In this document: piece after piece, positions 1 to 7,116 of the stretch
Position numbering within the stretch: position 1 is the stretch's first letter
How the letters are laid out: each line of letters begins with the position of its first letter
Source of the DNA: a virus
Length of the DNA: 20,433 nucleotides
Reading direction: 5' to 3' (one strand)
Virus record (IMG/VR): IMGVR_UViG_3300048023_000062
Coordinates: 1 to 20,433 of that record
Notes under the pieces: model-generated
The model's database searches: none
What the model was told of the DNA's origin: nothing
Seen by the model: only the letters and a program-made list of their open reading frames with translations
Made by a program: the position numbers and the translations under genes

Positions 1-186
1 AATATAACAGTAGCAAAAGGTGCAGCAAGTGCAGCAGCAGCTGATGGAGCAGGACTTACAGTAGATGGACCTTCAACCGATGCAACGTTATTGTATAGGT
101 CTACTGGAAATAAATGGGTTGTTAATAAAGCATTTGAAGCGTCAGCAGGGTTTGTAGATACTACCTTTGATGGCGGAACATATTAA
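1..186 (+). CDS. Partial fibre-like structural protein (C-terminal end)
   Basis: The first reading frame is open from base 1 to a TAA at 184-186, giving the last 61 residues of a protein that begins before the window. The visible part is Ala/Gly/Thr rich and contains ADGAGLTVDGPSTDATLLY followed by a short segment with KWVVNKAFEAS. This kind of text is common in repetitive phage tail-fibre or baseplate-associated proteins of marine phages (from memory, not searched). The stop lies 8 bases before the start of the large fibre gene, and the bases spanning the stop (AAGGA) serve as that gene's ribosome binding site, so the two are co-transcribed. Function is inferred only from composition and neighbourhood. 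Confidence 0.75.
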   Translation, partial: NITVAKGAASAAAADGAGLTVDGPSTDATLLYRSTGNKWVVNKAFEASAGFVDTTFDGGTY

Positions 187-194
187 GGAATTAA

Positions 195-3100
195 ATGGCT
201 AATAAATTTTTATTAAAACGTGGTAGTGGTGCACCTAGTAGTATAGATGAGTATGAATTAGTATACGATTATACTAATAATTTATTATATACTAAAGTAG
301 GTGCTACAATTACAGCCATATCTGGCTCAGGTGGTAGTAGCGATATATCTGTAGCAAATCAAGCTAATAATAGATTAATTACTGCAACTGGAACTACTGA
401 TTCATTGAACGGAGAATCTAATCTTACTTTTGATGGAAATGATTTAAGTATGAGCCCTGATACAGATAATCATGCAAATATTGGTAGAGCAAAAGTTGGT
501 AGTATGGGACATAGTGATTGGGCAGGATTTTCACATTATGATACAGGTAGCACAACTAATTTTTCTGTATTACAAAATTCATCAGGAAGAACAATTTTAA
601 ACTCAGCAAGTGGACAAGAATTACAATTTAGAGTAAATAATGCTGATGCCACTCAAATGGTTTTTGATGGAACTAATTTGAAACTAAAACCAACTTCTAA
701 ACTTTACTTAGATGGAACAGCTGGGCAAACCTATATAACTGAATCTCAAAATGATGTAATGGATTTTTATGTAGGTAGTGTTCAGATGCTTCGTATGGAA
801 GAATCAGGAACAGATTATGTAACAGTACCTGATAACATAAGATTAAGTGTTGGAACAGGAAAAGATTTACAAATATATCACAATGAAACAAATAGTTTTG
901 GTGCTGATAATTATACAGGACATTTAATATTTCAACAACGAGCAGATGACCAAGATATTATATTTAAAAATGATGATGGTATTGGTGGTGTAACTGCCTA
1001 CTTAACATTAGATGGTAGTGCAGGATATACAACAGTACAAAAACTTATAAAATTTGAAGATAGTGTAGATGCAAGATTTGGAACAGGTAGTGATTTAAGA
1101 ATTAGGCACGATGGAACTAATAGTAAAATAGATAACTATACTGGAAATTTAAAGATTAGAAATACTCTTGACGATGCAGATATAACATTAGAAACAGACA
1201 ATGGAAGTGGCGGAGTAACACCTTACCTAACCTTAGATGGTAGTGCTACCAATGTTATTATACATAAACAATTTTGTTTTCAAGACACTACTGCAGTAAT
1301 TAATAGAGTAAGTAATGATTTAGAAATTAGAACTTATGGTGGTTATGATATTAATTTAATGGCAGCAGGTAATGTCGGTATAGGAACTACATCACCTGGA
1401 AGTACATTGCACATATCAAAAGAAACATCAACAAGTGCAAGTTCTACTGGAACTACATTGTTTACATTAACTAATGATGTAGGTGCTGATTTAAACCAAC
1501 AGAAAACATTTGTAGACTTTACTTTGCTTGATGACAATGCCAATGAAACACCACAAGTAAGAATTGGTGCAGAAGTAGGACAAAATGGAGATGCTAATAC
1601 TCAAGAAAAAGAAGGTAGTGGTGCATTTGTAGTTTATACTAATAATGCAGATACAACAAGTGGAGATGCAGGTGCATCTTTAGCAGAAAGAATGAGAGTA
1701 GATTATCAAGGTAATGTCGGTATAGGAACTACATCACCTGTAACTAAGTTGCACATTCAAGATAACTATGACCCTGATGATTCTTTAGGTTATCTACACA
1801 TAGAAAATACAAACACTACTTCAGGAAGTGTTGCTACTAATTCAGCTTTAACTGTTAAAAACTATCATGGTACTTCTCAATTTATGCAATGGGAAGAACA
1901 TGGATTAAGAATTGGAAGTAGAATTTTAACTAATAGTGGTTCTGGACATCTTGTTTTTACAGCAGGTGCAGATTCTGAAAAAATGAGAATACAAGCAGGT
2001 GGTAATGTCGGAATAGGAACTGCATCGCCAAATGCTTTATTACACTTATATAGCACAAGCAATACTCAATTAAGATTACAAACAACAGGCACAGGAAATG
2101 GAAGTAATGTTATATATCAAAATGGTTCTGCGTCTTATACAGTAGGGATTAATTCTGCTGAACAATTTAGCTTTTATTCAAGTCAACTTGGTTCAGATGC
2201 AGGATTTATCAATACTAATGGTAATTTGTATTGGAATCACAATATTTTATTAACTACTAATGCTAAATTTTTATATTCAAGAGATACAAATGGAACACTT
2301 ACAAGAATGCTTGGAATGAACTCAGGGAACACTACTTATATAGGACCAATAGATAGTTATGCAGGTGGTAGTATTGTATATGGAATAAGTTCTAATGTAG
2401 TAGACCAAGTATTTTATACAAGTGGTAGTGAAAGACTAAGAATTAAAGCAACTACTGGTAATGTCGGTATAGGAACTACATCACCTGGACATAAACTACA
2501 AGTATCAGGTGGAGATATTGCAATAGATGTTGGTGAAAGAATGTATTTTGGTGGTGGTAATCACACTTACATTTCAGAAGATGCAGATGATAGATTAAGA
2601 TTCTTTACTGGTGGTGCTGAATTTATGAGATTTACTGAATCTACTGATAATAGTCTAAATATTTATGAAGATGTTTATGTTGCAGATGATAAGAAAATAC
2701 ATTTTGGAGCTGGTAATGATATAAAAATTTATCACAATAGTTCTTCAGGCAATGCAAATATAGAAAATTATACTGGTGACATTTATGTTACTAATTATAC
2801 AGATGATGGAGATATTTTCTTTAGAGTCGATGATGGTGGTAATAATATTATTACCGCAATGAAAATAGATGCAAGTAGTACAGGAACAGTTAGACTACCT
2901 AATGATGGTCAAAATTTATATCTTGGAGCAGGAGATGATTTAAGATTATTACACGATGGAACAAACTCTTATGTGTATGCTTACAATGGACCACTATATG
3001 TAGGAGCAGTAAGCACAGACCAAGATGTATTTATTAGAGGTAATGATGGTGGTACATCTATTAATGCAGTTAAATTTGATATGTCAGATGCTGGAACAGC

Positions 3101-4850
3101 ATTGTTTAATCACGATGTTAGAATGTTAGATAATAGCAGATACTTTATGGGAACATCTAATGATTTCCAAATGATGCACGATGGAACAAATAGTCATATA
3201 GAAAATTTAACTGGAGATTTATACATAACAAACCACGCAGACGACCAAGATATTATTTTTAGAATAGATGATGGTGGAAGTGGTGCTTCTGAAATAATGA
3301 GAATAGATGCTTCTTCTTCACATGTCGGTATAGGAACTGCATCACCTGCACAAAAGCTACACATATCAGGTGGGAATGCAAGAATAGATGGTGATATTAT
3401 TACACAACCAACTAATAAATTTTACTTAGATGGTGGTAATGATACTTATATTTATGAGGCAGGTGCTAATGTTATAGATTTTGTTACTGCTGGTTCAAGA
3501 ACAATGCAGATGGCAAACACTTATGCTTATACAGAAGATAATGTTTTATTAGGTGTTGGTGGAGATGTTAATTTTTATATGAAACACGATGGCACTAATT
3601 CGCTTTTACAAAATAGTACTGGTGATTTAACTATTAAAACTACAGCATCAAATGAAGATATGATATTTTCGGTTAATGATGGTGGTTCACAAATTAATGC
3701 AATATATATAGATTCAAGTAATAATGGTATGGTTAAACTACAGAATGATTTACAATACCTAACATTTGGCTCGGGTGATGATGGAGTTTTATATTCTTAC
3801 GAAGATAATTTCTATGTTTCAAATCATACAGCAGGTAAAGATACTATATTTAGTAATCTAAATAGTGATAGTTCTTCTTATGTTGAAATAATGAGATTAG
3901 ATGGTAGCACTTCACGAGTCGGTATAGGAACTGCATCACCTGCTACAAAACTTCATATAAACGATAGTGGTGCTAATGGTATTGTTTTAAAAGCTTCTGA
4001 CAATTCAAGTAATTCACCAAGAATATTTTTCGACGGAACTTCTACTTCTTCTATATTTCAAGAAGGAAATGATTTAAGTTTTAGAACTGGTGCAACTACT
4101 GGAGCAAGTAGTGGTACTGAAAGAATGTTAATTAACTCATCAGGTAATGTCGGTATAGGAAGTGCATCACCTTCATTTAAATTAAAAGTAAATGTAGATG
4201 ATGGTAGTTATACTAATTTTAATACCATTGCTGGTTTTCAATCTAAACGAAGTGCTGATACTGAATATGAAGTAGGTATTGCAATTAATTCTGGTGGAGA
4301 TGCTTTAACTGGTAGTATAAGTAGTAATGTATATTTTTCAGGAACTTCAGCAAATAAAGGAAATACTGGAAGAAGTAGTGCAGAATTAAGATTTAGTAAT
4401 TCGGCTAATAATGAATCTGAATTTGCTTTTAGAGGACAAACTTACAATAGCACTACTTTTGTAGACTATATGAAATTAGATAATACTCAATCTTTGCATG
4501 TAGATGGAGATGTAGTTGCTTATTCTACAAGTGTATCTGACAAAAGATTAAAAGACAATATTAGAACTATTGATAATGCTTTAGATAAAGTAATCGCATT
4601 AAGAGGTGTAGAATTTGATTGGAATGCTACATCGAGAAGTGGACAACACGACATAGGATTAATTGCACAGGAAGTAGAAGAAATAATTCCTGAAGTAGTA
4701 AGAGAAAAGAAATTACAAACTGGAGAGTTTACAGACAATGAAAAGACTTTTAAAACAATCGACTATGATAAAATGGTTGGTGTTTTAATTGAAGCAATAA
4801 AAGAACAACAACAACAAATTAACGAACTTAAGGAGAAGTTAAATGGCTAA
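195..4850 (+). CDS. Large tail fibre with C-terminal Peptidase S74 intramolecular chaperone
   Basis: A 1551-residue receptor-binding fibre. The N-terminus (MANKFLLKRGSGAPSSIDEY) looks like a virion-anchoring segment. The shaft holds two interleaved repeat types: seven copies of VGIG(T/S)(T/A)SP followed by a LHI-like strand (starting at residues 394, 508, 605, 757, 1044, 1242, 1319), and about seven copies of a ~55-60 residue unit with GxGxDLxIxHDGTNSxIxNYTG and a DDQDIIF-like strand. The last ~104 residues match Peptidase S74: S1448-D-K-R-L-K-D-N at the self-cleavage point, then LRGVEFDWN, DIGLIAQEVEEIIPEVV, and a C-terminal helix. Family knowledge: this domain trimerises the beta-helical shaft and then cuts itself off at the Ser. 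A ribosome binding site (AAGGA, 185-189) supports the ATG at 195. The last 8 bases overlap the next gene. The identification is firm; the receptor is unknown. Confidence 0.95.
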   Translation: MANKFLLKRGSGAPSSIDEYELVYDYTNNLLYTKVGATITAISGSGGSSDISVANQANNRLITATGTTDSLNGESNLTFDGNDLSMSPDTDNHANIGRAKVGSMGHSDWAGFSHYDTGSTTNFSVLQNSSGRTILNSASGQELQFRVNNADATQMVFDGTNLKLKPTSKLYLDGTAGQTYITESQNDVMDFYVGSVQMLRMEESGTDYVTVPDNIRLSVGTGKDLQIYHNETNSFGADNYTGHLIFQQRADDQDIIFKNDDGIGGVTAYLTLDGSAGYTTVQKLIKFEDSVDARFGTGSDLRIRHDGTNSKIDNYTGNLKIRNTLDDADITLETDNGSGGVTPYLTLDGSATNVIIHKQFCFQDTTAVINRVSNDLEIRTYGGYDINLMAAGNVGIGTTSPGSTLHISKETSTSASSTGTTLFTLTNDVGADLNQQKTFVDFTLLDDNANETPQVRIGAEVGQNGDANTQEKEGSGAFVVYTNNADTTSGDAGASLAERMRVDYQGNVGIGTTSPVTKLHIQDNYDPDDSLGYLHIENTNTTSGSVATNSALTVKNYHGTSQFMQWEEHGLRIGSRILTNSGSGHLVFTAGADSEKMRIQAGGNVGIGTASPNALLHLYSTSNTQLRLQTTGTGNGSNVIYQNGSASYTVGINSAEQFSFYSSQLGSDAGFINTNGNLYWNHNILLTTNAKFLYSRDTNGTLTRMLGMNSGNTTYIGPIDSYAGGSIVYGISSNVVDQVFYTSGSERLRIKATTGNVGIGTTSPGHKLQVSGGDIAIDVGERMYFGGGNHTYISEDADDRLRFFTGGAEFMRFTESTDNSLNIYEDVYVADDKKIHFGAGNDIKIYHNSSSGNANIENYTGDIYVTNYTDDGDIFFRVDDGGNNIITAMKIDASSTGTVRLPNDGQNLYLGAGDDLRLLHDGTNSYVYAYNGPLYVGAVSTDQDVFIRGNDGGTSINAVKFDMSDAGTALFNHDVRMLDNSRYFMGTSNDFQMMHDGTNSHIENLTGDLYITNHADDQDIIFRIDDGGSGASEIMRIDASSSHVGIGTASPAQKLHISGGNARIDGDIITQPTNKFYLDGGNDTYIYEAGANVIDFVTAGSRTMQMANTYAYTEDNVLLGVGGDVNFYMKHDGTNSLLQNSTGDLTIKTTASNEDMIFSVNDGGSQINAIYIDSSNNGMVKLQNDLQYLTFGSGDDGVLYSYEDNFYVSNHTAGKDTIFSNLNSDSSSYVEIMRLDGSTSRVGIGTASPATKLHINDSGANGIVLKASDNSSNSPRIFFDGTSTSSIFQEGNDLSFRTGATTGASSGTERMLINSSGNVGIGSASPSFKLKVNVDDGSYTNFNTIAGFQSKRSADTEYEVGIAINSGGDALTGSISSNVYFSGTSANKGNTGRSSAELRFSNSANNESEFAFRGQTYNSTTFVDYMKLDNTQSLHVDGDVVAYSTSVSDKRLKDNIRTIDNALDKVIALRGVEFDWNATSRSGQHDIGLIAQEVEEIIPEVVREKKLQTGEFTDNEKTFKTIDYDKMVGVLIEAIKEQQQQINELKEKLNG
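846..3900 (+). repeat. Divergent ~55-60 residue shaft repeats (HDGTNS / NYTG type)
   Basis: About seven protein-level repeats start near 846, 1077, 2700, 2919, 3144, 3546 and 3762. The fullest versions read GTGSDLRIRHDGTNSKIDNY, then TGxLxI, a DDxDI(I/T)F-like strand, and a DGGxxxxxxMxIDxS end. The last copy has lost the HDGTNS core. The alternation of short strands with Gly/Asn/Asp turns fits a trimeric beta-helical or beta-prism shaft. Borders are approximate because they were judged by eye. Confidence 0.75.
1374..4172 (+). repeat. Seven dispersed 24-bp repeats encoding VGIG(T/S)(T/A)SP in the fibre gene
   Basis: Copies lie at 1374-1397, 1716-1739, 2007-2030, 2463-2486, 3324-3347, 3918-3941 and 4149-4172, all in the same reading frame. 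They stay nearly identical in DNA, not only in protein: every copy begins with the Val codon GTC, although Val in the rest of the gene is mostly GTA or GTT. Sequence between copies is of variable length and much more diverged. The repeats could be recent duplications or sites where homologous recombination swaps shaft modules. Confidence 0.85.
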
Positions 4851-5094
4851 AGTAATCGCAGAAAAAACACAAGAAACAGTACAAGCTGGCTCTACTAAAG
4901 TAGTAGAAATTAAGCATACAAGAACTATGCAAGATGCATCTGGTAATAGTGTAGAGGTAGTAGATTGGACTGAAGAAAAATCAGTAGATGAAGCTATATC
5001 ACAATGTGAAGCACATAAAGCTAATTTACAAGCACAACTTAGTGAGTGTGAAGCAGAATTAGCAGACTATATAGCAATAAGAGACGCTGAGTAA
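4843..5094 (+). CDS. Small fibre-associated protein, function unknown
   Basis: An 83-residue protein. The first half is beta-like and polar (QAGSTKVVEIKHTRT, then DASGNSVEVVDWTEEKSVDE). The second half (about residues 50-80) is an Ala/Glu/Leu-rich helix with heptad spacing and two Cys, likely a coiled coil. The start overlaps the end of the fibre gene by 8 bases, with a good ribosome binding site (AAGGAG, 4830-4835) inside the fibre gene, so translation is likely coupled. The position directly after a large fibre gene suggests a fibre assembly or adaptor role, but no known family is recognised with confidence. It could equally be a small virion component. Confidence 0.85.
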   Translation: MAKVIAEKTQETVQAGSTKVVEIKHTRTMQDASGNSVEVVDWTEEKSVDEAISQCEAHKANLQAQLSECEAELADYIAIRDAE

Positions 5095-5097
5095 TAA

Positions 5098-5361
5098 ATG
5101 TCTTTACCAATTATACCTAGTACAGGTGAAATACAATTACGTGGACACGTACACGCAGCTACACAAGGACTTGGAACTACTGATATAAGTTTAGCTGGTT
5201 CTAGTACTGGTGGGTTTGGTATGACATTTGATAGTGATGGTGGACCATGCGAAGATATGCCCGACGCTTACACAGCTATAGGTAATGCACCTCATGGTAT
5301 GAATGAGTTAAGAGGTTTATCTTGGAATCAAAATGGAGGCGGTGGACCACCTCAACCGTAG
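5098..5361 (+). CDS. Small Gly-rich tail/virion protein, hypothetical
   Basis: An 87-residue protein that starts three bases after the previous stop codon. The beginning, SLPIIPSTGEIQLRG, resembles the short GEIxL opening found in many phage structural proteins encoded near fibres (pattern recognised from memory). The rest is Gly/Ser/Thr rich with few charged residues, contains GGFGMTFDSDGG and ends in a Gly/Pro-rich tail (NGGGGPPQP). There is no signal peptide or membrane segment. I infer a small tail or fibre-tip protein because of the context, but no specific function is visible. Confidence 0.8.
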   Translation: MSLPIIPSTGEIQLRGHVHAATQGLGTTDISLAGSSTGGFGMTFDSDGGPCEDMPDAYTAIGNAPHGMNELRGLSWNQNGGGGPPQP

Positions 5362-5368
5362 GGTAATT

Positions 5369-5569
5369 ATGAAAGTAAGTGAATACAGAGAACAAATGGC
5401 TGAAAGAGTTGCTGTAATAGAAGCTCAAGTAATTGATATTTATCACGATATTAAAGAGATTAAAGAATTAGTTAAAGAGCAAAATGGTAGAGTACGTACC
5501 AATGAACAAAACATTGCACGTATTACTGCTGTTGGTATTGTTATAGCAATGGTATTAGGCTTATTATAG
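5369..5569 (+). CDS. Small XhlA/holin-like membrane protein (coiled coil plus C-terminal TM)
   Basis: The ATG at 5369 (MKVSEYREQMAERVAVIEAQ) is preferred over an in-frame ATG at 5333 because the latter lies inside the previous gene, while 5369 follows an AGGG at 5360-5363. The 66-residue product has a coiled-coil helix (residues ~3-45) with VKEQNGRVRTNEQNI, then a hydrophobic end, ITAVGIVIAMVLGLL, that fits one membrane span. This layout (helix, short polar linker, C-terminal TM) is that of the haemolysin XhlA-type and related phage accessory lysis proteins. Its neighbour at 5579 has the reverse layout. A lysis role is inferred from architecture and size only; a virion membrane anchor is an alternative. 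Confidence 0.8.
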   Translation: MKVSEYREQMAERVAVIEAQVIDIYHDIKEIKELVKEQNGRVRTNEQNIARITAVGIVIAMVLGLL

Positions 5570-5578
5570 GGGATAACA

Positions 5579-5875
5579 ATGGAAGTAAACAAAGATAGTA
5601 AGTTTACTCTAAGTATAGAGACTGCTATAAGTATAGCTGTTTCAATATTTATGGTAGTAGGTTTATGGTTTAATTTGCAAGCTGATATAGAGGAAGCTAA
5701 AGAATTACCAGAGCCTCCTGTAAGTAGAACAGAGTATGACTTAAAAGACCAAATGATTCGTAATAGTATTATGAATACAGAAGACAAAGTAGAGGCACTT
5801 GAAGACAAGGTAGATGACATTAAAGAAGATACCAGAAGCATCAATGAAACTTTACTTAACATGAATAACAATTAG
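5579..5875 (+). CDS. Small membrane protein (N-terminal TM plus coiled coil), possible lysis accessory
   Basis: A 98-residue protein with one hydrophobic segment near the N-terminus (about residues 11-32, with ETAISIAVSIFMVVGLWFNL). A Pro-rich linker (LPEPPVSR) and a charged heptad-repeat helix (about residues 53-95, KVEALEDKVDDIKED) follow. This suggests a membrane-anchored coiled coil. The start is 9 bases after the previous stop with GGGGAT just upstream. It may act with the 5369 protein as a holin/anti-holin or spanin-like pair. There is no lipobox and no second reading frame typical of an o-spanin, so the lysis assignment is only a hypothesis. Confidence 0.82.
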   Translation: MEVNKDSKFTLSIETAISIAVSIFMVVGLWFNLQADIEEAKELPEPPVSRTEYDLKDQMIRNSIMNTEDKVEALEDKVDDIKEDTRSINETLLNMNNN

Positions 5876-5883
5876 GATGGATT

Positions 5884-6264
5884 ATGCAAAAGTTGATAAG
5901 TATGTGGTTATTGGGACTTGGGTTATTTACCTCGTCGCTATACTCGCAATCAGTATCTTTGGATAGTTTTCAGCAGATACAAGCATTAAACATACAGAAG
6001 TGTGCAGTAGTGCAGGTAAATGCGTCTTGGAACTATCAAAATAGAGTTAATTTAACACAGCTAAATAATTTGTGTTACATTGCAGAAATAGATATTGAAA
6101 ATAAAACAGTTGGTGCTGTAATAGTAAAAGAATGGGATATAGATATAGTTCCTACTATTATAGTATTAAAAGAAGGCGTAGAAGTAAAAAGATTTGAACC
6201 TGGTATTTCTATGAGTTTTGATGAAAAAACTATTATAGAAAGTATTAGGAAAGAAGTTAGATAG
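5884..6264 (+). CDS. Secreted thioredoxin-fold protein lacking the CxxC motif
   Basis: A 126-residue protein. Residues 1-21 form a signal peptide (one basic residue, hydrophobic MWLLGLGLF core, then SSLYSQ). The mature part reads as a thioredoxin fold: strand AVVQVNASWNYQNR (residues 41-54), a helix, strand CYIAEIDI, a helix, then the cis-Pro strand DIDIVPTIIVLKEGVEVKRF (residues 85-104). The spot where thioredoxins have WCxxC is W49-N-Y-Q-N, so the redox pair is absent. Two other Cys (C40, C64) could form a structural disulfide after export. It should therefore act as a binding or scaffold protein in the periplasm rather than an oxidoreductase. The ATG is supported by AGGA at 5874-5877. The fold is confident; the role is unknown. 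Confidence 0.85.
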   Translation: MQKLISMWLLGLGLFTSSLYSQSVSLDSFQQIQALNIQKCAVVQVNASWNYQNRVNLTQLNNLCYIAEIDIENKTVGAVIVKEWDIDIVPTIIVLKEGVEVKRFEPGISMSFDEKTIIESIRKEVR

Positions 6265-6281
6265 GTGTTATATTAGACATC

Positions 6282-6422
6282 ATGCGTAAAGTATTCGGAA
6301 ATAATGCTAAAAAACACAGCAATGGAAAGAAGAAAACACGTCAAGGAATGTCTAATAATACCAAATACGGAACTAAAACTAGTAGTAAATACTACAAAAA
6401 GAAAAGTAGAGGACAAGGATAA
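6282..6422 (+). CDS. Very small basic protein (46 aa)
   Basis: An ATG at 6282 opens a 46-residue frame that fills the gap between the thioredoxin-like gene and the next basic gene. The product has 15 Lys/Arg and no Asp or Glu, contains KKKTRQGMSNNTKYGTK and ends in YYKKKSRGQG. Its TAA overlaps the next ATG (TAATG at 6420-6424), the same coupling seen between other genes here. In-frame sequence upstream is closed by a stop at 6258-6260, so this ATG is the only standard start. The ribosome binding site is weak. The family is not named here, but TRQGxS...RGQG-type short proteins occur in marine phages from memory. Confidence 0.75.
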   Translation: MRKVFGNNAKKHSNGKKKTRQGMSNNTKYGTKTSSKYYKKKSRGQG

Positions 6423-6706
6423 TGGCTAGAAAAAAAGATTCAAGACTTACTAGAGCTGGTGTATCGGGTTACAACAAACCTAAACGTACACCTAGTCATC
6501 CTAAAAAATCGCACGTAGTGGTTGCAAAAGTTGGAGACAAGGTGAAGACTATACGTTTTGGTCAACAAGGCGTTAGCGGTGCTGGTAAAGCTCCTAAAAC
6601 CGCAGCTGGTAAAGCACGTAGAAAAAGTTTTAAAGCAAGACACGCTAAAAATATAGCTAAAGGCAAAATGTCTGCAGCATATTGGGCAAATAAAGTTAAA
6701 TGGTAG
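6422..6706 (+). CDS. Small conserved basic phage protein, function unknown
   Basis: A 94-residue, very basic protein. Visible segments are SRLTRAGVSGYNKPKRTP, SHPKKSHVVVAKVGDKVKTI, RFGQQGVSGAG, then an Arg/Lys/Ala helix (KARRKSFKARHAKNIAKGK) ending in MSAAYWANKVKW. I recognise this as resembling a small protein widespread in marine cyanophages and other marine phages, without a known function (memory, not a search). The central VVVAKVGDKVKTIRFGQQ looks like a small beta unit and the end like a nucleic-acid-binding helix. The start overlaps the previous stop (TAATG). DNA or RNA binding is inferred from charge alone. Confidence 0.88.
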   Translation: MARKKDSRLTRAGVSGYNKPKRTPSHPKKSHVVVAKVGDKVKTIRFGQQGVSGAGKAPKTAAGKARRKSFKARHAKNIAKGKMSAAYWANKVKW

Positions 6707-6718
6707 GAGGGTAATACA

Positions 6719-6934
6719 ATGCCAATGGGAAAAGGAACATACGGTAGTCAAGTCGGTAGACCACCAAAAAGAAAGAATAGTACTGACAATTATGCACAAA
6801 CAAAAAGAGGCAAGGGACAGAATAGTACTGACAATATGAATGATGGAGCTATTGATAAAGCTTTGACACCTAAGCAACGTAAGCTTCCAAGGGAATTAAA
6901 GAAAGCTATTGTTAAAAAAAAGATGGATAAATAA
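6719..6934 (+). CDS. Small basic protein with internal repeat
   Basis: A 71-residue basic protein with a strong ribosome binding site (AGGAGGG, 6706-6712). It begins MPMGKGTYGSQVGRPPKRK, a short opening I associate with small proteins of marine phages. The middle holds two in-frame copies of NSTDN, 45 bases apart, and the end is Lys-rich (LTPKQRKLPRELKKAIVKKK). Its TAA overlaps the ATG of the next gene. No fold or function can be assigned. A run of A near 6914-6921 is not a usable frameshift site because the -1 frame stops at once. Confidence 0.85.
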   Translation: MPMGKGTYGSQVGRPPKRKNSTDNYAQTKRGKGQNSTDNMNDGAIDKALTPKQRKLPRELKKAIVKKKMDK

Positions 6935-7116
6935 TGCCAAAGAAATCTAAATCCAAAGTAAATCAAGCTGGCAACTATACCAAGCCATCAATGCGTAAAC
7001 GATTGTTTCAAGTGATTAAAGCTGGTAGTAAAGGAGGAAGACCTGGACAATGGTCTGCTCGTAAAGCACAGATGCTTGCTAAACGATATAAAGCAGCAGG
7101 TGGAGGTTATAAGTAA
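6934..7116 (+). CDS. Small conserved basic protein (GGxPGQWSARKAQ type)
   Basis: A 60-residue basic protein. The C-terminal two thirds carry AGSKGGRPGQWSARKAQMLA, then KRYKAAGGGYK, a signature I remember from small proteins of marine phages and some algal viruses (possibly the DUF6321 family; to be confirmed). The N-terminus is Lys/Ser rich. The conserved Trp and Gly-Gly positions suggest a defined fold rather than a disordered tail, although the protein is tiny. Its start and stop both overlap neighbouring genes by one base, so it sits in the middle of a translation-coupled string. Function unknown. Confidence 0.87.
   Translation: MPKKSKSKVNQAGNYTKPSMRKRLFQVIKAGSKGGRPGQWSARKAQMLAKRYKAAGGGYK

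Noticed and set aside
1343-4738. Several 60-70 residue minus-strand frames in the fibre gene
   Set aside because: They follow the repeats of the fibre and carry repeated motifs that are only the antisense of VGIGTTSP.
5333-5368. Upstream ATG for the small XhlA-like protein
   Set aside because: It overlaps the end of the previous gene and lacks a good ribosome binding site, while ATG 5369 follows AGGG at the right distance.
5443-5871. 142-residue open frame on the minus strand
   Set aside because: It runs opposite two well-supported + genes, has a Ser/Leu/Ile-rich composition typical of a reverse-complement shadow and has no ribosome binding site or neighbours on that strand.
6440-6877. 145-residue open frame on the minus strand
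   Set aside because: It is the shadow of two conserved basic genes; its Ser/Cys/Phe-rich sequence is what Lys/Ala-rich genes give when read backwards.
6911-6934. Run of A as programmed -1 frameshift joining two small genes
   Set aside because: The -1 frame meets TAA at 6928-6930 before the next gene, so no fusion can form.
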